Both the position numbers and the translations under genes were made by a program. From NCBI GenBank assembly GCA_910578815.1, contig CAJTSE010000023.1, forward strand, positions 2,122-61,910: DNA of 59,789 bases. Reading direction: 5' to 3'. Within the stretch, counting starts at the first letter, position 1, and each line of letters begins with the position of its first letter. Below the pieces are notes generated by a model. The model was given only the letters and a program-made list of their open reading frames with translations, searched no databases and was not told where the DNA came from. This DNA is from an uncultured Acetatifactor sp. GTDB taxonomy: Bacteria; Bacillota; Clostridia; Lachnospirales; Lachnospiraceae. Shown here in pieces: positions 1 through 8,628 of the stretch.

Positions 1-1
1 A

Positions 2-715
2 GTATTGGAAAAGTATTTATTTACGGTGGAGTTTTTTGATGGAGATGCAATAAAAGAATATGACATAAAACTATTAAATTTATCAGAAACGGTCATAAAG
101 TTGAATAAAGGGGAATTGGTTATTACAGGTGTGATTGATAAATTAAAAAAATTATATGAAGCTCTCATTAATTCAACAGAGTTAAACAAGAGAACAGTGC
201 TATATTATTGTAAAAATGGGTTTTATCAAACAAACTGGATTAGATATTTTCTATGTGAATATGAATTTTCTTTAAAGAAAAAAAGTAAAACTAATATAGA
301 AAAATTGAATCGTTGGGAAATATATGAAAGGGGTTATGGTTCGATAGAGCATATTTACCCTGTAAACTCACATTGTATTTACTGGATTAATCTATTTAAA
401 GATTATAATTCTAAACAAAAAAATGCTTTGAAAAATTCATTAGGGAATTTTGTAGCGATTTCTTCTGAGAAGAATGGGAAATTAGGAAATAAACCGTTTC
501 CAGAAAAGAAGACTAATAAGCAGAATCCAGTTGGTTATAAATATGGTACATATGCAGAAATAGAAATATCTGAATATGAAGATTGGGATTCCGAGGCAAT
601 ATTAAACCGAGGATTAAAATTAGTGGCATTTCTCAATGAAAGATGGGGAATAAAAGTAGGAAATGGAAAAAAAGAAGATAAGATAAAGTTTCTGGGATTA
701 GAATTTCTCAGATAA
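2..715 (+). CDS. C-terminal part of a GmrSD/DUF262-DUF1524-type protein (cut by window edge)
   Basis: The reading frame is open from the first bases, so the true start lies upstream and only about 237 C-terminal residues are visible. The segment IEHIYPVN followed about 35 residues later by NSLGNFV, a conserved Asn/Lys stretch and PFPEKK is the pattern of the DUF1524 HNH-like nuclease domain at the C-terminus of GmrSD-type modification-dependent restriction proteins. The His of EHIYP is the expected catalytic residue. The gene is much more AT-rich than the genes from 4.2 kb onward and sits next to insertion sequences, which suggests horizontal acquisition as a defence gene. Which N-terminal domain it carries cannot be seen. 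Family call fairly sure, function inferred. Confidence 0.7.
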   Translation, partial: VLEKYLFTVEFFDGDAIKEYDIKLLNLSETVIKLNKGELVITGVIDKLKKLYEALINSTELNKRTVLYYCKNGFYQTNWIRYFLCEYEFSLKKKSKTNIEKLNRWEIYERGYGSIEHIYPVNSHCIYWINLFKDYNSKQKNALKNSLGNFVAISSEKNGKLGNKPFPEKKTNKQNPVGYKYGTYAEIEISEYEDWDSEAILNRGLKLVAFLNERWGIKVGNGKKEDKIKFLGLEFLR

Positions 716-804
716 ATTGGCTCTATTTTGGCTCTAAGAATTTTGACTGGCATAAAAACGAGAGTGAATTGTAAAGAATATGGATAACTAGTCCATTAAA
801 AATC

Positions 805-1490
805 GTAAGCGGTGGATAGTGCGTACCTCGACTGCGAGGTAAAAATGTGTGACAATAGACTATATTTCTATCACGGTATGGAAAGTTAAGTCTCAACTTT
901 TGATACCGACATCAGGAGGTAAGTCTATGAGTTCAGAAACAACCACGGTGGCTGAGCAGTGCCGTCTCCGGAAATGGGCCGCACAGATCTGGGACTGCCA
1001 GGGCCGCCCGGCCGGCATGAGCGTTGTCGAATGGTGCGCCTGTCACGGCATCACAAAAGCGAATTATTATTACCGGCTCCGCCGTGTAAGAAAGGCCTGC
1101 CTGGAATCCATTCAGGAGAAAAGGCCTGCACAGCAGATGGTTCCTGTGAGGTCTGAACTTTTACAGCATCAGGAGCAGGAAGGTGAAAATCCACAGTCAG
1201 GACTGGATATTTCCATAAAAGGATTCTCCATCCATGTAACGGAATCCACGTACATGCTCCTTCTGGAATCGGTGCTTAAGGCGGTGCGGCATGCTGAATG
1301 ACGCCACCTGTTTTAAAGCCGTGTATATCGTCTGCGGAAATACGGATCTGCGCTCCGGCATGGACCGGCTTGCGGCGTTTATAGAATCACAGACCGGGAA
1401 CAGGCCATATGTCCCTGATACAATTTATCTTTTCTGCGGCAGGCGGCCAGACCGCATCAAGGGACTTGTATGGGAGGGGCATGACGTATA
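805..1490 (+). mobile_element. IS66-family element, left part only
   Basis: The left terminus reads GTAAGCGG at 805, the GTAA start usual for IS66 ends, followed by a perfect hairpin (ACCTCG-ACTG-CGAGGT, 826-841). It carries the first accessory gene and the start of the second, then is interrupted at about 1488-1492 where an IS256-type end begins. The rest of IS66, including the large transposase gene, is not in this window, so the copy is dead. The 8 bases before 805 could be a target duplication, but the partner end is missing. Confidence 0.75.
927..1301 (+). CDS. tnpA: IS66 accessory protein TnpA-like
   Basis: A 124-residue protein with the helix-turn-helix-like segment typical of the first IS66 accessory ORF (WAAQIWDCQGRPAGMSVVEW, then GITKANYYYRLRRVR). 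Its role in IS66 transposition is auxiliary and poorly defined. The start at 927 is chosen because a strong site (AGGAGG, 914-919) lies 7-8 bases upstream; an earlier in-frame codon at 849 has none. Its end overlaps the start of the TnpB fragment by 11 bases (1291-1301), the usual coupled arrangement. Intact, but useless without the transposase. Confidence 0.85.
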   Translation: MSSETTTVAEQCRLRKWAAQIWDCQGRPAGMSVVEWCACHGITKANYYYRLRRVRKACLESIQEKRPAQQMVPVRSELLQHQEQEGENPQSGLDISIKGFSIHVTESTYMLLLESVLKAVRHAE

Positions 1491-1491
1491 A
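1291..1491 (+). pseudogene. tnpB: IS66 Orf2/TnpB, truncated by IS256-type insertion
   Basis: The 66 visible residues match the N-terminal half of IS66 TnpB: VYIVCGNTDLRSGMDRLA near the start and LFCGRRPDRIKGLVWEG near the end. The family is normally about 115-120 residues, so about half is missing. The frame runs into a stop immediately after the conserved WEG, exactly where the IS256-like left end begins, so the truncation is best explained by that insertion. Confidence 0.85.
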
Positions 1492-2465
1492 TAAGTTTCG
1501 CAAATTAATTTCATAAAAAATAGACATGGCCTATAGCCGTTTGGTAGAATAAAGTCACCACAACAAAATCTACTAAAGGAGGCACAAAGACCATGTCTGA
1601 TAACATTATACAACTAAATGAGGATCTAATAAAGCACGATTTAAAGAATCTTGTCCACTCCAGTGTGGAAGAGACTCTCAATGCCCTGCTCGATAAGGAG
1701 GCTGATGAACTTGTAAATGCCGGGAAATATGAGCGTTCTGGGGAGCGCCAGGGCTACCGTTCCGGCCATTATAAAAGGAATTTTCAGACGACTGTCGGGG
1801 AAGTGGAGTTAAATGTCCCCAAGCTCAAAGGCGTCCCCTTTGAAACTGCCATCATCGAACGTTACCGCCGCAGGGAATCCTCTGTGGAAGAAGCCCTGAT
1901 CTAGATGTATCTTGCAGGTGTTTCCGTACGCCGTATAGAAGATATTACCGAAGCTCTCTGGGGGACAAAAGTATCCCCTGGTACGATAAGCAACCTCAAC
2001 AAAAAAGCCTATGAGCATATCGAACAATGGCGCACCCGCCCGCCTACCGGCAAATATCCCTATGTCTATGTAGACGGTGTCTATCTCAAGCGCAGCTGGG
2101 GCGGTGAGATACAGAACGTCTCTGTCCTTGTGGCCATCGGTGTAGGTGAAGACGGCTGTCGTGAGATCATCGGGGCTGCGGAAGGCATGAAAGAGGATAA
2201 GGAAAGCTGGCGTTCTTTCTTTGTATGGCTTAAGCAGCGTGGTCTTTGCGGGGTGCATCTCATTATCGGAGATAATAACCTTGGTATGCTGGAAACGATC
2301 CCTGAGGTGTTCCCTGACGCACGTTATCAGCGTTGCACCGTACATTTTTACCGCAACATATTTTCCGTCACCCCCCGCAATAAGATGAAAAGTGTTGCTA
2401 TGGATGACGGTATACGTCAATATGTCCAGATATCATGAGACCGTTTCAAGTTTTGTGTAAACTCA
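1492..2465 (+). mobile_element. IS256-family element, internally deleted
   Basis: The region carries a decayed IS256-type transposase. The right boundary looks like a genuine terminus: from about 2440 it reads GACCGTTTCAAGTTTTGTGT, similar to known IS256-type right ends. The left boundary (AAGTTTCGCAAATT at about 1493) is an imperfect inverted match to it. The transposase lacks its C-terminal third although both ends seem present, so an internal deletion is more likely than truncation by a neighbour. Exact ends and target duplication were not established. Confidence 0.6.
1593..2438 (+). pseudogene. IS256-family transposase, in-frame stop and C-terminal deletion
   Basis: The frame starts at 1593 behind AAAGGAGG. 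It encodes the IS256 (Mutator-type) transposase pattern: ERQGYRSGHYKR, then MYLAGVSVRRIEDITE, YVYVDGVYLK (first catalytic Asp), HLIIGDNNLG (second acidic position) and RYQRCTVHFYRN. An amber codon at 1902-1904 splits it just before MYLAGV; a single base change from CAG or GAG would explain it. After about 2403 the sequence stops resembling the family, so the region with the catalytic Glu and the last 130 or so residues are gone. Non-functional. Confidence 0.85.
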
Positions 2466-2564
2466 AAAACTGACATAAGTTTTATGAATAGTTGCAAGTT
2501 TTATTCGTTCTCCCAATACAATGTTAATTCTGTCCTTTCTGAAATCATATATTTGAGGGAATCA

Positions 2565-3140
2565 TTACTTTTGATATTGCATATATATTTTCGCCGAAAA
2601 TCCTTTCTGTTTACTGTGCTTTTCTTTTACTCTTTTAAATTCCTGGAATCCTATTGCAGAATAACAACGGATAGCGGCAGTGTTGACATCTGTAACGTCA
2701 AGTACATAATCTTCATAGGAACTTTGCCTTATACTTTCTTTCAACATAAATGTAGCAATTCCTTTTCTCTGGTGTGCATTTCGAACAGCAACAAATTCAA
2801 TGTAACCTGTGGTTGGCGGGTAGTCTAATGCTGATTCAAATTCTTCTTTTAACACTAAATTTGCAATGATCCCTTTGATAAATCCAAAATTTTTTTTATA
2901 AGATGCTATGTCTGTTGCTGCGGCTCTGCCGTTGCAATCAGATATAGCCATAACACCAACTGTTTCGTTTTCGGATTCTGCCACATAAAACTTAGAAATA
3001 TGTACGCCTGTACTGATTGCGGCTGCTACGGTATGTGTATTTTTACATAGTACATCAAAGTCTTTTTTAAATCCCTCTGCGATACACAGAGCGATATCAC
3101 TTCTATCGTTTTCGTTAGCTTGTCTGATATTTATGTTCAT
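2565..3140 (-). CDS. GNAT-family N-acetyltransferase
   Basis: A 191-residue single-domain GNAT protein. The acetyl-CoA binding motif A is visible as VAVRNAHQRKGIATFML (R/Q-x-x-G-x-G/A pattern), followed by a late strand and helix (LDVTDVNTAAIRCYSAIGFQ) typical of the fold. The substrate cannot be predicted. Start at 3140 is preferred over a GTG at 3176 because GAAAGGGA lies just upstream. It stands alone on the minus strand next to the IS256 relic, and is AT-rich like the plus-strand GNAT that follows. Confidence 0.8.
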   Translation of the reverse strand: MNINIRQANENDRSDIALCIAEGFKKDFDVLCKNTHTVAAAISTGVHISKFYVAESENETVGVMAISDCNGRAAATDIASYKKNFGFIKGIIANLVLKEEFESALDYPPTTGYIEFVAVRNAHQRKGIATFMLKESIRQSSYEDYVLDVTDVNTAAIRCYSAIGFQEFKRVKEKHSKQKGFSAKIYMQYQK

Positions 3141-3370
3141 GTAAATCCCTTTCAAAAGTTTGATTGTTCTATTCACTATATTTTAGTACATTTCAGGTAA
3201 TGTAGCAACAAAACTGATAAAAAATAAGTTGAATAAATAATCTATTGAAAGTAACAGAAATGTTAAGTACAATTCTATAATAGAATTTGGATAATAGGAA
3301 ATGCAAGGCAGTTTCTATTATATGAAATGGACCGCCGATGATGAGTAACTGATTTTAGGGAGAAACATAG

Positions 3371-3832
3371 ATGAAAGAAATAATTGCATATGAAATGATA
3401 TATAACAAACCATTGAAGTACCATGAATGTATAAACTGCGTTCCCTTTCAGGAAAAATACTGGAATGAATATATGAAAATATATAATGAATGCTTTTGCA
3501 AAATGAGAACAGCGTTAGAAGTTGAGCCAATAAATTTTTATTATGAGTATTTTCAAATCAAAGATAAAACAAATGATATATTTCTTTATTTGCAAGAAGA
3601 TGTAATCATAGGTGCTGTTTCTTGCTTTGGAAATGAGTTAGATGACTTAATTGTTGAGAAATCGTTTCAAGGACAAGGTATAGGACAAAAATTGTTGTTA
3701 TGGGGAATGAATCATTTAAAAGAACAAGGCTATGACGAAATTATTTTGCATGTAGCCGAATGGAATCAAAATGCAGTGAAGTTGTATTTGAAAAATGGAT
3801 TTAACATTAAGAAAAGAGAGAGGGTGCGTTAA
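3371..3832 (+). CDS. GNAT-family N-acetyltransferase
   Basis: A 153-residue GNAT protein. Motif A is FQGQGIGQKLL at about residues 99-109 (Q-x-x-G-x-G), followed by ILHVAEWNQNAVKLYLKNGF, the usual C-terminal half in which the Tyr and an Asn-Ala pair line the CoA site. Preceded by AGGGAGAAA at a proper distance. AT-rich relative to genes after 4.2 kb, so it may belong to the same accessory island as the left edge. Substrate unknown; it is not related to the neighbour at 2565 beyond the fold. Confidence 0.8.
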   Translation: MKEIIAYEMIYNKPLKYHECINCVPFQEKYWNEYMKIYNECFCKMRTALEVEPINFYYEYFQIKDKTNDIFLYLQEDVIIGAVSCFGNELDDLIVEKSFQGQGIGQKLLLWGMNHLKEQGYDEIILHVAEWNQNAVKLYLKNGFNIKKRERVR

Positions 3833-4226
3833 AGGAAATAGTTTTTGAGCAGATTTGCATTTAAATTGATTCAAAAAGAAAGAAGAACAACAAAGAACCC
3901 GTCAAGTTCGGATAAACAGGAAGTACTGATTTTTTAAAATAAATGAAACAATAATTGAAACAAAATATAGAATATAAAGGTAGTAAATATCGGTAAATAA
4001 TCAGTTTGACACTTACGGATATTAGATATAAGATTATCAACACAAAGCTAATGGAAAATTAGATCAGGGAATTAACTCAAATGAGGCCATTTTCAGGACA
4101 TTGTTGATTGTTCATTACGCGGAAGACAATGCCGGCTGGAAATATAGTTAAGAATACCGGAAAGTGCTTTTTATTCAACTGTCAAACGTCTGCGACAGAT
4201 GATTTCATTATGGATGGTGATGAAAA
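3833..4226 (+). other. AT-rich intergenic stretch without a convincing gene
   Basis: No frame of useful length with a ribosome binding site was found. The stretch from about 4080 to 4200 has interrupted coding-like codons (stops after 8-9 codons), so it may be a decayed gene end. A good vegetative promoter lies at 4006-4034. Confidence 0.5.
4006..4034 (+). promoter_or_regulatory. Sigma-A-type promoter upstream of the MerR gene
   Basis: TTGACA at 4006-4011 and TAAGAT at 4029-4034 with a 17-base spacer. It would give a leader of about 185 bases before the MerR-type regulator at 4227. Confidence 0.5.
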
Positions 4227-5012
4227 ATGGGTAAACAAGAATCAGGCTTTGCACTAAAGAAGGAAGCTAAGCTGTTTTCTGGAGAGGAAGAATTGAAGAT
4301 CGGTAGTCTGGCGAAGCTTACTGGCGTGAAGGCGGGAACAATCCGCTTTTATGAAAAATGTGGTTTTTTGGAGCCTGTGAAACGTCTGCCTAACGGGTAC
4401 CGGATATTTTGCAGAAGGCATATTTACCAGATTCGAGTCTGCAGGCTTGTGTTTGGCGGCTTTGTAAACAGGCGGCTTAGAAAGATAAGCAGGGATGTTT
4501 TGCAGGCATCGAGAGATTGGAAGCTGGAAGATTACCGTCGGGCATCAGACAGGTATTTGCAGGCAGTAGAAGAGGACATTAGGAGAACGAAACTGGCTGT
4601 TGACATTGTGATGGACAAGCTTCAGGAAACCAGGGAGGACGATTCACTTTATACGAAAAAGCAGGCAGCCCTGCTGGCAGGAGTGACATCCGAGACCATC
4701 CGGAACTGGGAACGCAACGGTCTGTTCAGACAGAGGAACCAGTATGAGAAGAGGCTGTATTCGCAGCAGGAGCTGAATCGTATGTATGTGATAAGGCTGT
4801 TGTTGGATAATGGTTATAGCATGATGGCGGTGAAGAGTTTCTTTCAGGAATTTAATGGAGGCGGCAGGGAATCGGCTATGCGGCAGCTTATGGAGCCTGG
4901 AGAAAATGAAGACCTGATTTATCGGGCAGACCGATATATGGAAACATTACTTGAGACAAGAGAAAAGGCCAGACAACTCTGTGTCATGGCAGACGAGATG
5001 GAGGAGGCTTAA
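4227..5012 (+). CDS. MerR-family regulator with two DNA-binding domains
   Basis: A 261-residue protein with two winged-helix MerR modules in tandem. The first is at about residues 23-60 (LKIGSLAKLTGVKAGTIRFY, then GYRIF), with a degenerate second half. The second is at about 143-210 (YTKKQAALLAGVTSETIRNW, RLYSQQELNRMYVIRLLLDNGYS). A helical linker separates them, and there is no evident Cys-rich metal site. MerR proteins bind over-long promoter spacers and untwist them on activation. The very next promoter (5022-5053, 20-base spacer with a central dyad) is a plausible target, making the hydrolase at 5117 the likely regulated gene. Ligand unknown. Confidence 0.8.
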   Translation: MGKQESGFALKKEAKLFSGEEELKIGSLAKLTGVKAGTIRFYEKCGFLEPVKRLPNGYRIFCRRHIYQIRVCRLVFGGFVNRRLRKISRDVLQASRDWKLEDYRRASDRYLQAVEEDIRRTKLAVDIVMDKLQETREDDSLYTKKQAALLAGVTSETIRNWERNGLFRQRNQYEKRLYSQQELNRMYVIRLLLDNGYSMMAVKSFFQEFNGGGRESAMRQLMEPGENEDLIYRADRYMETLLETREKARQLCVMADEMEEA

Positions 5013-5021
5013 ACCTTTTAT

Positions 5022-5053
5022 TTGTACACCACTTTTCAGGAAAATGTTATGCT
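5022..5053 (+). promoter_or_regulatory. Possible MerR-type promoter (20-base spacer with dyad)
   Basis: TTGTAC (5022-5027) and TATGCT (5048-5053) are separated by 20 bases. The spacer centre is a perfect short dyad, TTTTC-AG-GAAAA (5033-5044). Long spacers with a central dyad are the hallmark of MerR-controlled promoters, and a MerR-type gene lies immediately upstream. Confidence 0.4.
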
Positions 5054-5116
5054 GTCTGTACTGGCTGATTTGCGAAATTTGAGAAGCGGCACAACATTTG
5101 GAAAGGTGGTATTTTT

Positions 5117-5905
5117 ATGAGACATTTTACAGTTGATGTACGAAAAGAATCTACAGAATACGGTTTTATGCCCACAATGCAGATGTATCTGCTGGAAGAA
5201 CCGGAGAAGAAGAGACCGATTGTATTGATTGTTCCAGGCGGAGGTTATACAATGTTATGTATCGAGGCCGACGGGGAAAAAACGGCAATGCAGTATAATG
5301 CAGCAGGTTTTCATGCTGCTGTGCTCAGTTACTGTGTGGAGCCCCATCATTTTCCGGAGCCTCAAAGAGATCTGATGTCAGCCATCCGCATATTAAGGGA
5401 AAACGGGGATAAATGGGGGATTCATGAAGAGCAGATTGCAATCATTGGATTTTCGGCAGGGGGACATTTATGTGCCAGCGTGAGCACCCTATGGCATTTG
5501 GCGAAAGAGGATGCCAATCTGTACAAGCCTAATGCGGCTATCCTTTGCTATGCGATACTTACTACCCGGTTGGACCATTGCCGCGGCTTTCTGGAAGACC
5601 ATGTAGGAAAGGACGAAGAGAAACTGAAGCTGGCGGCCTGTGATGAACAGGTTAGTGAATATACCCCTCCAACCTTTTTGTATGGTACCTTTGAAGACCC
5701 GCTGACGAATCCGGAAAATGTGATTTACTATGCAGAAAAGCTTTGCAAACACGGCGTACCCTTTGAGTGCCACATTTTTCCCAAGGGAGGCCATGGCGCG
5801 CCATGGTGTGACGATACGATTTGGGCAAAACCCGTAAGGAGAAGAGATTACAATTATATTCGCCTATCGGTGGAATGGATAAGAGAATTATTTGGATTGT
5901 TGTAG
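5117..5905 (+). CDS. Alpha/beta hydrolase (acetyl-esterase/lipase-like, BD-FAE type)
   Basis: A 262-residue cytoplasmic alpha/beta hydrolase without signal peptide. The oxyanion segment is VPGGGYTML near residue 41, the nucleophile elbow is GFSAGGH (Ser near residue 117), the acid is probably the Asp of GTFEDPLTN near 195, and the His is in FPKGGHGAPW near 226. This arrangement matches the small esterases that de-acetylate or de-esterify sugars and other small substrates; the natural substrate is not evident. Start supported by GAAAGGTGG. It directly follows the MerR regulator and a MerR-like promoter, which suggests it is the controlled gene. Confidence 0.85.
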   Translation: MRHFTVDVRKESTEYGFMPTMQMYLLEEPEKKRPIVLIVPGGGYTMLCIEADGEKTAMQYNAAGFHAAVLSYCVEPHHFPEPQRDLMSAIRILRENGDKWGIHEEQIAIIGFSAGGHLCASVSTLWHLAKEDANLYKPNAAILCYAILTTRLDHCRGFLEDHVGKDEEKLKLAACDEQVSEYTPPTFLYGTFEDPLTNPENVIYYAEKLCKHGVPFECHIFPKGGHGAPWCDDTIWAKPVRRRDYNYIRLSVEWIRELFGLL

Positions 5906-6022
5906 GTGCCTGAACTATGGCAATCGTCTGAAGATACTTGAAGATTGCGGCATGCCCAGTCTATAAATACGAAAGCTATGAAAATGCCAATAACGGGTTT
6001 GAGAAAGGACGGAGACAGGAAT

Positions 6023-6919
6023 ATGAATATAGATAATGCGAAAGCATACTTGGAGAATGAAAAGAAGCTGATTGCGGGAGGGAAAAGCGGCGCTCAGGTG
6101 TATGATATTGGCGGTGAGTATGTTCTTAAACAAATATACAGGGCGGAGCTTGGAAATGATGAATTGTACGAGGCATATCAAAAAGAAGCGCAGTGGTATG
6201 CTTCGGGAGGCGCAGGCCTGGATTGTGTGCCGGAGGTGTTTGACCTGCGGAGTACAGGAGATGAGATTTCAATTTTAATGAAGCAGTACCATGCGCTTTC
6301 GCGGCAGAATATAAATTCGGAGTTGTTGGAAAAAATCATGAGAGCCCTTGCAGCTGTACATGTTTCGGAGATCCCGTCATTCATAAAACGGAAACAGCAT
6401 GCGCCACAGCCTCTTTCGGAGGAACAGATTTGTTTCTCTGTGGAAGATTGGCGTAAAGTACTGGATGAGCATCCCGGTGCCTTTGACAGAGCGCCGCTGG
6501 AGCGTATTGCAAAAGAAATCAATCGGATTATTTCTTGGCATGGTGCTGAGGGAACTGTGCTGAGCCATGGTGACTTTCATTGGGACAACCTGCTTATGGA
6601 CAAGCAGGGCAGGATTATCATCTGCGACTGGCAGGGCGTGGAAGCCGGAGCGGCATCGGGTGATTTAAGCTTTTTCTTCGGGAGACTGCGAGGGGACGGA
6701 ATACAGATAAAAGAGCAGGAGGCCGTGGAAGCCTATGGGCGGGAGATAAGGCGCCTTTCCGGAAAAAGGGTTACATGGGAGGAAATCTGCGGACATATCC
6801 GGGCGGCCAATGTGATTACTTCCTTCACATGCTGGCACCACTATCTGCATGGGAGTGATGAGGGAAGGGTCAGAAAGATTTTTGGGGAAATGGTGGAAGA
6901 CAGTGACGGCCTCTGGTGA
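6023..6919 (+). CDS. Aminoglycoside-phosphotransferase-fold kinase
   Basis: A 298-residue protein of the APH/choline-kinase superfamily. The catalytic loop is LSHGDFHWDNLLM (Asp and Asn of H-G-D-x4-x-N, near residues 190-196), and the Mg-binding Asp is in IICDWQGVE near residue 212. A Gly-rich N-terminal segment (IAGGKSGAQVYDI) and a Lys in EYVLKQIY form the ATP site. Such kinases phosphorylate aminoglycosides, choline, homoserine, sugars and similar; none can be chosen here. Start at 6023 is preferred because GGAGACAGGA precedes it; an in-frame ATG at 5945 has no such site. A fragment of another kinase of the same type follows at 7023. Confidence 0.85.
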   Translation: MNIDNAKAYLENEKKLIAGGKSGAQVYDIGGEYVLKQIYRAELGNDELYEAYQKEAQWYASGGAGLDCVPEVFDLRSTGDEISILMKQYHALSRQNINSELLEKIMRALAAVHVSEIPSFIKRKQHAPQPLSEEQICFSVEDWRKVLDEHPGAFDRAPLERIAKEINRIISWHGAEGTVLSHGDFHWDNLLMDKQGRIIICDWQGVEAGAASGDLSFFFGRLRGDGIQIKEQEAVEAYGREIRRLSGKRVTWEEICGHIRAANVITSFTCWHHYLHGSDEGRVRKIFGEMVEDSDGLW

Positions 6920-7022
6920 TAAGCCGGCAGACCCCTGAAAAGTATTATCTTTAAGGAGACAGGAGAGCGGTTATGAATAATCTGCAAAAAGGAACTACGA
7001 AATTGCTTTAGAAAGGACGAAT

Positions 7023-7158
7023 ATGTTAAAACTAAAATATTTGTATGAAAATTACGACCTAGCAAGGTTTGCCTTGAAAAATTGGGAATGTGATAAGGAG
7101 ACTCTTAACGATTGTCTGCAGCATTTTCGAATTTCATCAAATGCAGTCTATCCTTTCT
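7023..7158 (+). pseudogene. N-terminal fragment of an APH-like phosphotransferase
   Basis: The first 45 codons (ENYDLARFALKNWECD, later FRISSNAVYPF) look like the N-terminus of clostridial phosphotransferase-family proteins of the APH fold. After the conserved YPF the resemblance stops and another frame becomes a relaxase C-terminus, so the gene was cut near 7158 by a recombination event. AAAGGACGA precedes the ATG. A 12-codon ORF (6973-7011) with a good ribosome binding site lies just upstream and may be leader or debris. Recognition is from memory of the family, moderate confidence. Confidence 0.5.
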
Positions 7159-7159
7159 T

Positions 7160-7536
7160 ATGGCATGGAACTAAGCCGGTTAAAGGAACTGTCAAAAATG
7201 TATGCCCTCTTTGCGCCGATCCAAGCCACCTATAAGGAAAGCCAGTCGCTTAAAGGATTTGCAAAAATGAAATACGATAAGGAGCATAAGGACAGCTTAT
7301 CAAAATACCCCGAATTAAAAGAGCGTATGCAGAGCCTTTTACATAATGGCGAAAAGATAACGCCGAAACAGTGGAAAGCCGATATACAGTCTTTGCAGTC
7401 TGAATATGACAATATCGGCAGGGAGCAGACCAAGACCGCCACAGAATTAGCGTATGCGGAAGTTATCAGCTACAACAAAAAGAACCTTGAGGGAGCTTCA
7501 GAACGAGAGCCGACAGCAGAACAAACAACAAAATAG
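7160..7536 (+). pseudogene. C-terminal fragment of a mobilization relaxase
   Basis: The frame that continues to 7536 carries KGFAKMKYDKEHKDSL, YPELKERMQSLL and TELAYAEVISYNKKNLE, a segment I recognise as the C-terminal tail of MobA/relaxase proteins of clostridial conjugative and mobilizable transposons. The relaxase catalytic N-terminus (three-His motif) is absent. It is joined out of frame to the kinase fragment at about 7158, so it is a relic of an excised or deleted element. Highly charged and helical, as in intact relatives. Confidence 0.65.
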
Positions 7537-7575
7537 AACTAAGCGGAGGGAGGAAGAAATTTAATATGAATTTTA

Positions 7576-7604
7576 TTGTAAAGACAGGCGTTTTTTTGTA
7601 TAAT
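7576..7604 (+). promoter_or_regulatory. Promoter of the Rpn-family pseudogene
   Basis: TTGTAA (7576-7581), 17-base spacer with a T run, TATAAT (7599-7604). Just downstream an imperfect inverted repeat, GTGACA...TGTCAC (about 7611-7645), could form a leader hairpin. Confidence 0.5.
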
Positions 7605-7671
7605 TGAAGTGTGACAGGAGTAGGATATATCGTATCTTGTGTCACAGATTTTTAGAAATCGAGGTGGTAAG

Positions 7672-8533
7672 GTGTCGGACGATACAAAATAGACGCAGGA
7701 AGTTAAGGTAAAGCGAACCGCAAAAAACAGTGTGTTTTTAGACCTTTTTCAAGATAAAAAGAATTTGTTGAAACTGTATAAAACATTACATCCAGAAGAT
7801 ACGGACGCAACAGAGGACACGCTGGATATTGTAACGATAGACAATGTTTTAACAGATAATCTCTATAATGATCTGGGCATAATGGTGGTAACAACCGATT
7901 GCTTTTGTTGTTAGAGGCGCAAGCCAGTTGGACGGTAAATATTTTAATCAGAATACTGTTGTATTTAGCGCAGAGTTACCATGAATATTTTGAGCGAACC
8001 AGTCAGAGCCTGTATAAGAGCAAGAAAGTAAAAATGCCAAAGTTTGAATTATATGTGATATACACAGGCAATAAAGGCAGAAACCCGATACAATATCTTT
8101 ATCGCAGGAGTTTTTTGACGGTGCAGATATTGATATTGAGATAAAAGCCAAAGTCATATATGAGAGCGACAAGGACAATATAATCAACGAATACATTGTT
8201 TTTTGCAAGGTTTTTAACGAGCAGATAAAAGAGCATGGAATGACGAAACAGGCGGTTACAGAAACAATCCGTATTTGCAAGGACAGGAATGTTTTGAAAC
8301 AGTATCTAAGCAACAAGGATGTGGAGGTAGTGACGATTATGATGAGTTTATTTGATGATGAACAGATTATGAGGACTTATACGAAAGACATCGAAAAAGA
8401 AACGGAAAGAAAGTCAGCCGAAAGAATGATTAAAGACGGAGAACTTTCTCTTGAAAAGATTGCATGTTATGTTCCTGCATTATCAATGGAGGAATTAAAG
8501 GGAATTGAAGCCGAAGTTATGCAGTTGGCGTAA
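7672..8533 (+). pseudogene. Rpn-family recombination-promoting nuclease/transposase (decayed)
   Basis: Three consecutive frames together give one PD-(D/E)XK nuclease of the Rpn/YhgA-like family: DLFQDKKNLLKLYKTLHPED in the first, LLLLLEAQASWTVNILIR (the E-x-Q nuclease core) in the second, and IEIKAKVIYESD to the C-terminus in the third. Three lesions are visible: a TAG codon six codons after the GTG start (7690-7692), a one-base loss near 7888, and another near 8088. Restoring them gives about 287 residues, the usual family length. GAGGTGG precedes the GTG. The last frame is still intact from an ATG at 8240. Confidence 0.8.
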
Positions 8534-8571
8534 TCGTAAATCCATTTAATATTAGAATAACAGCGTAAAGG

Positions 8572-8609
8572 CGCATGGAACAGTAAATTGTAAACCATGC
8601 GTCTTTTTT
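8572..8609 (+). terminator. Rho-independent terminator after the Rpn pseudogene
   Basis: Stem CGCATGG (8572-8578) with CCATGCG (8595-8601), followed by a run of T at 8604-8609. Confidence 0.7.
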
Positions 8610-8628
8610 GCGTCCAAAAGGAGGAACA

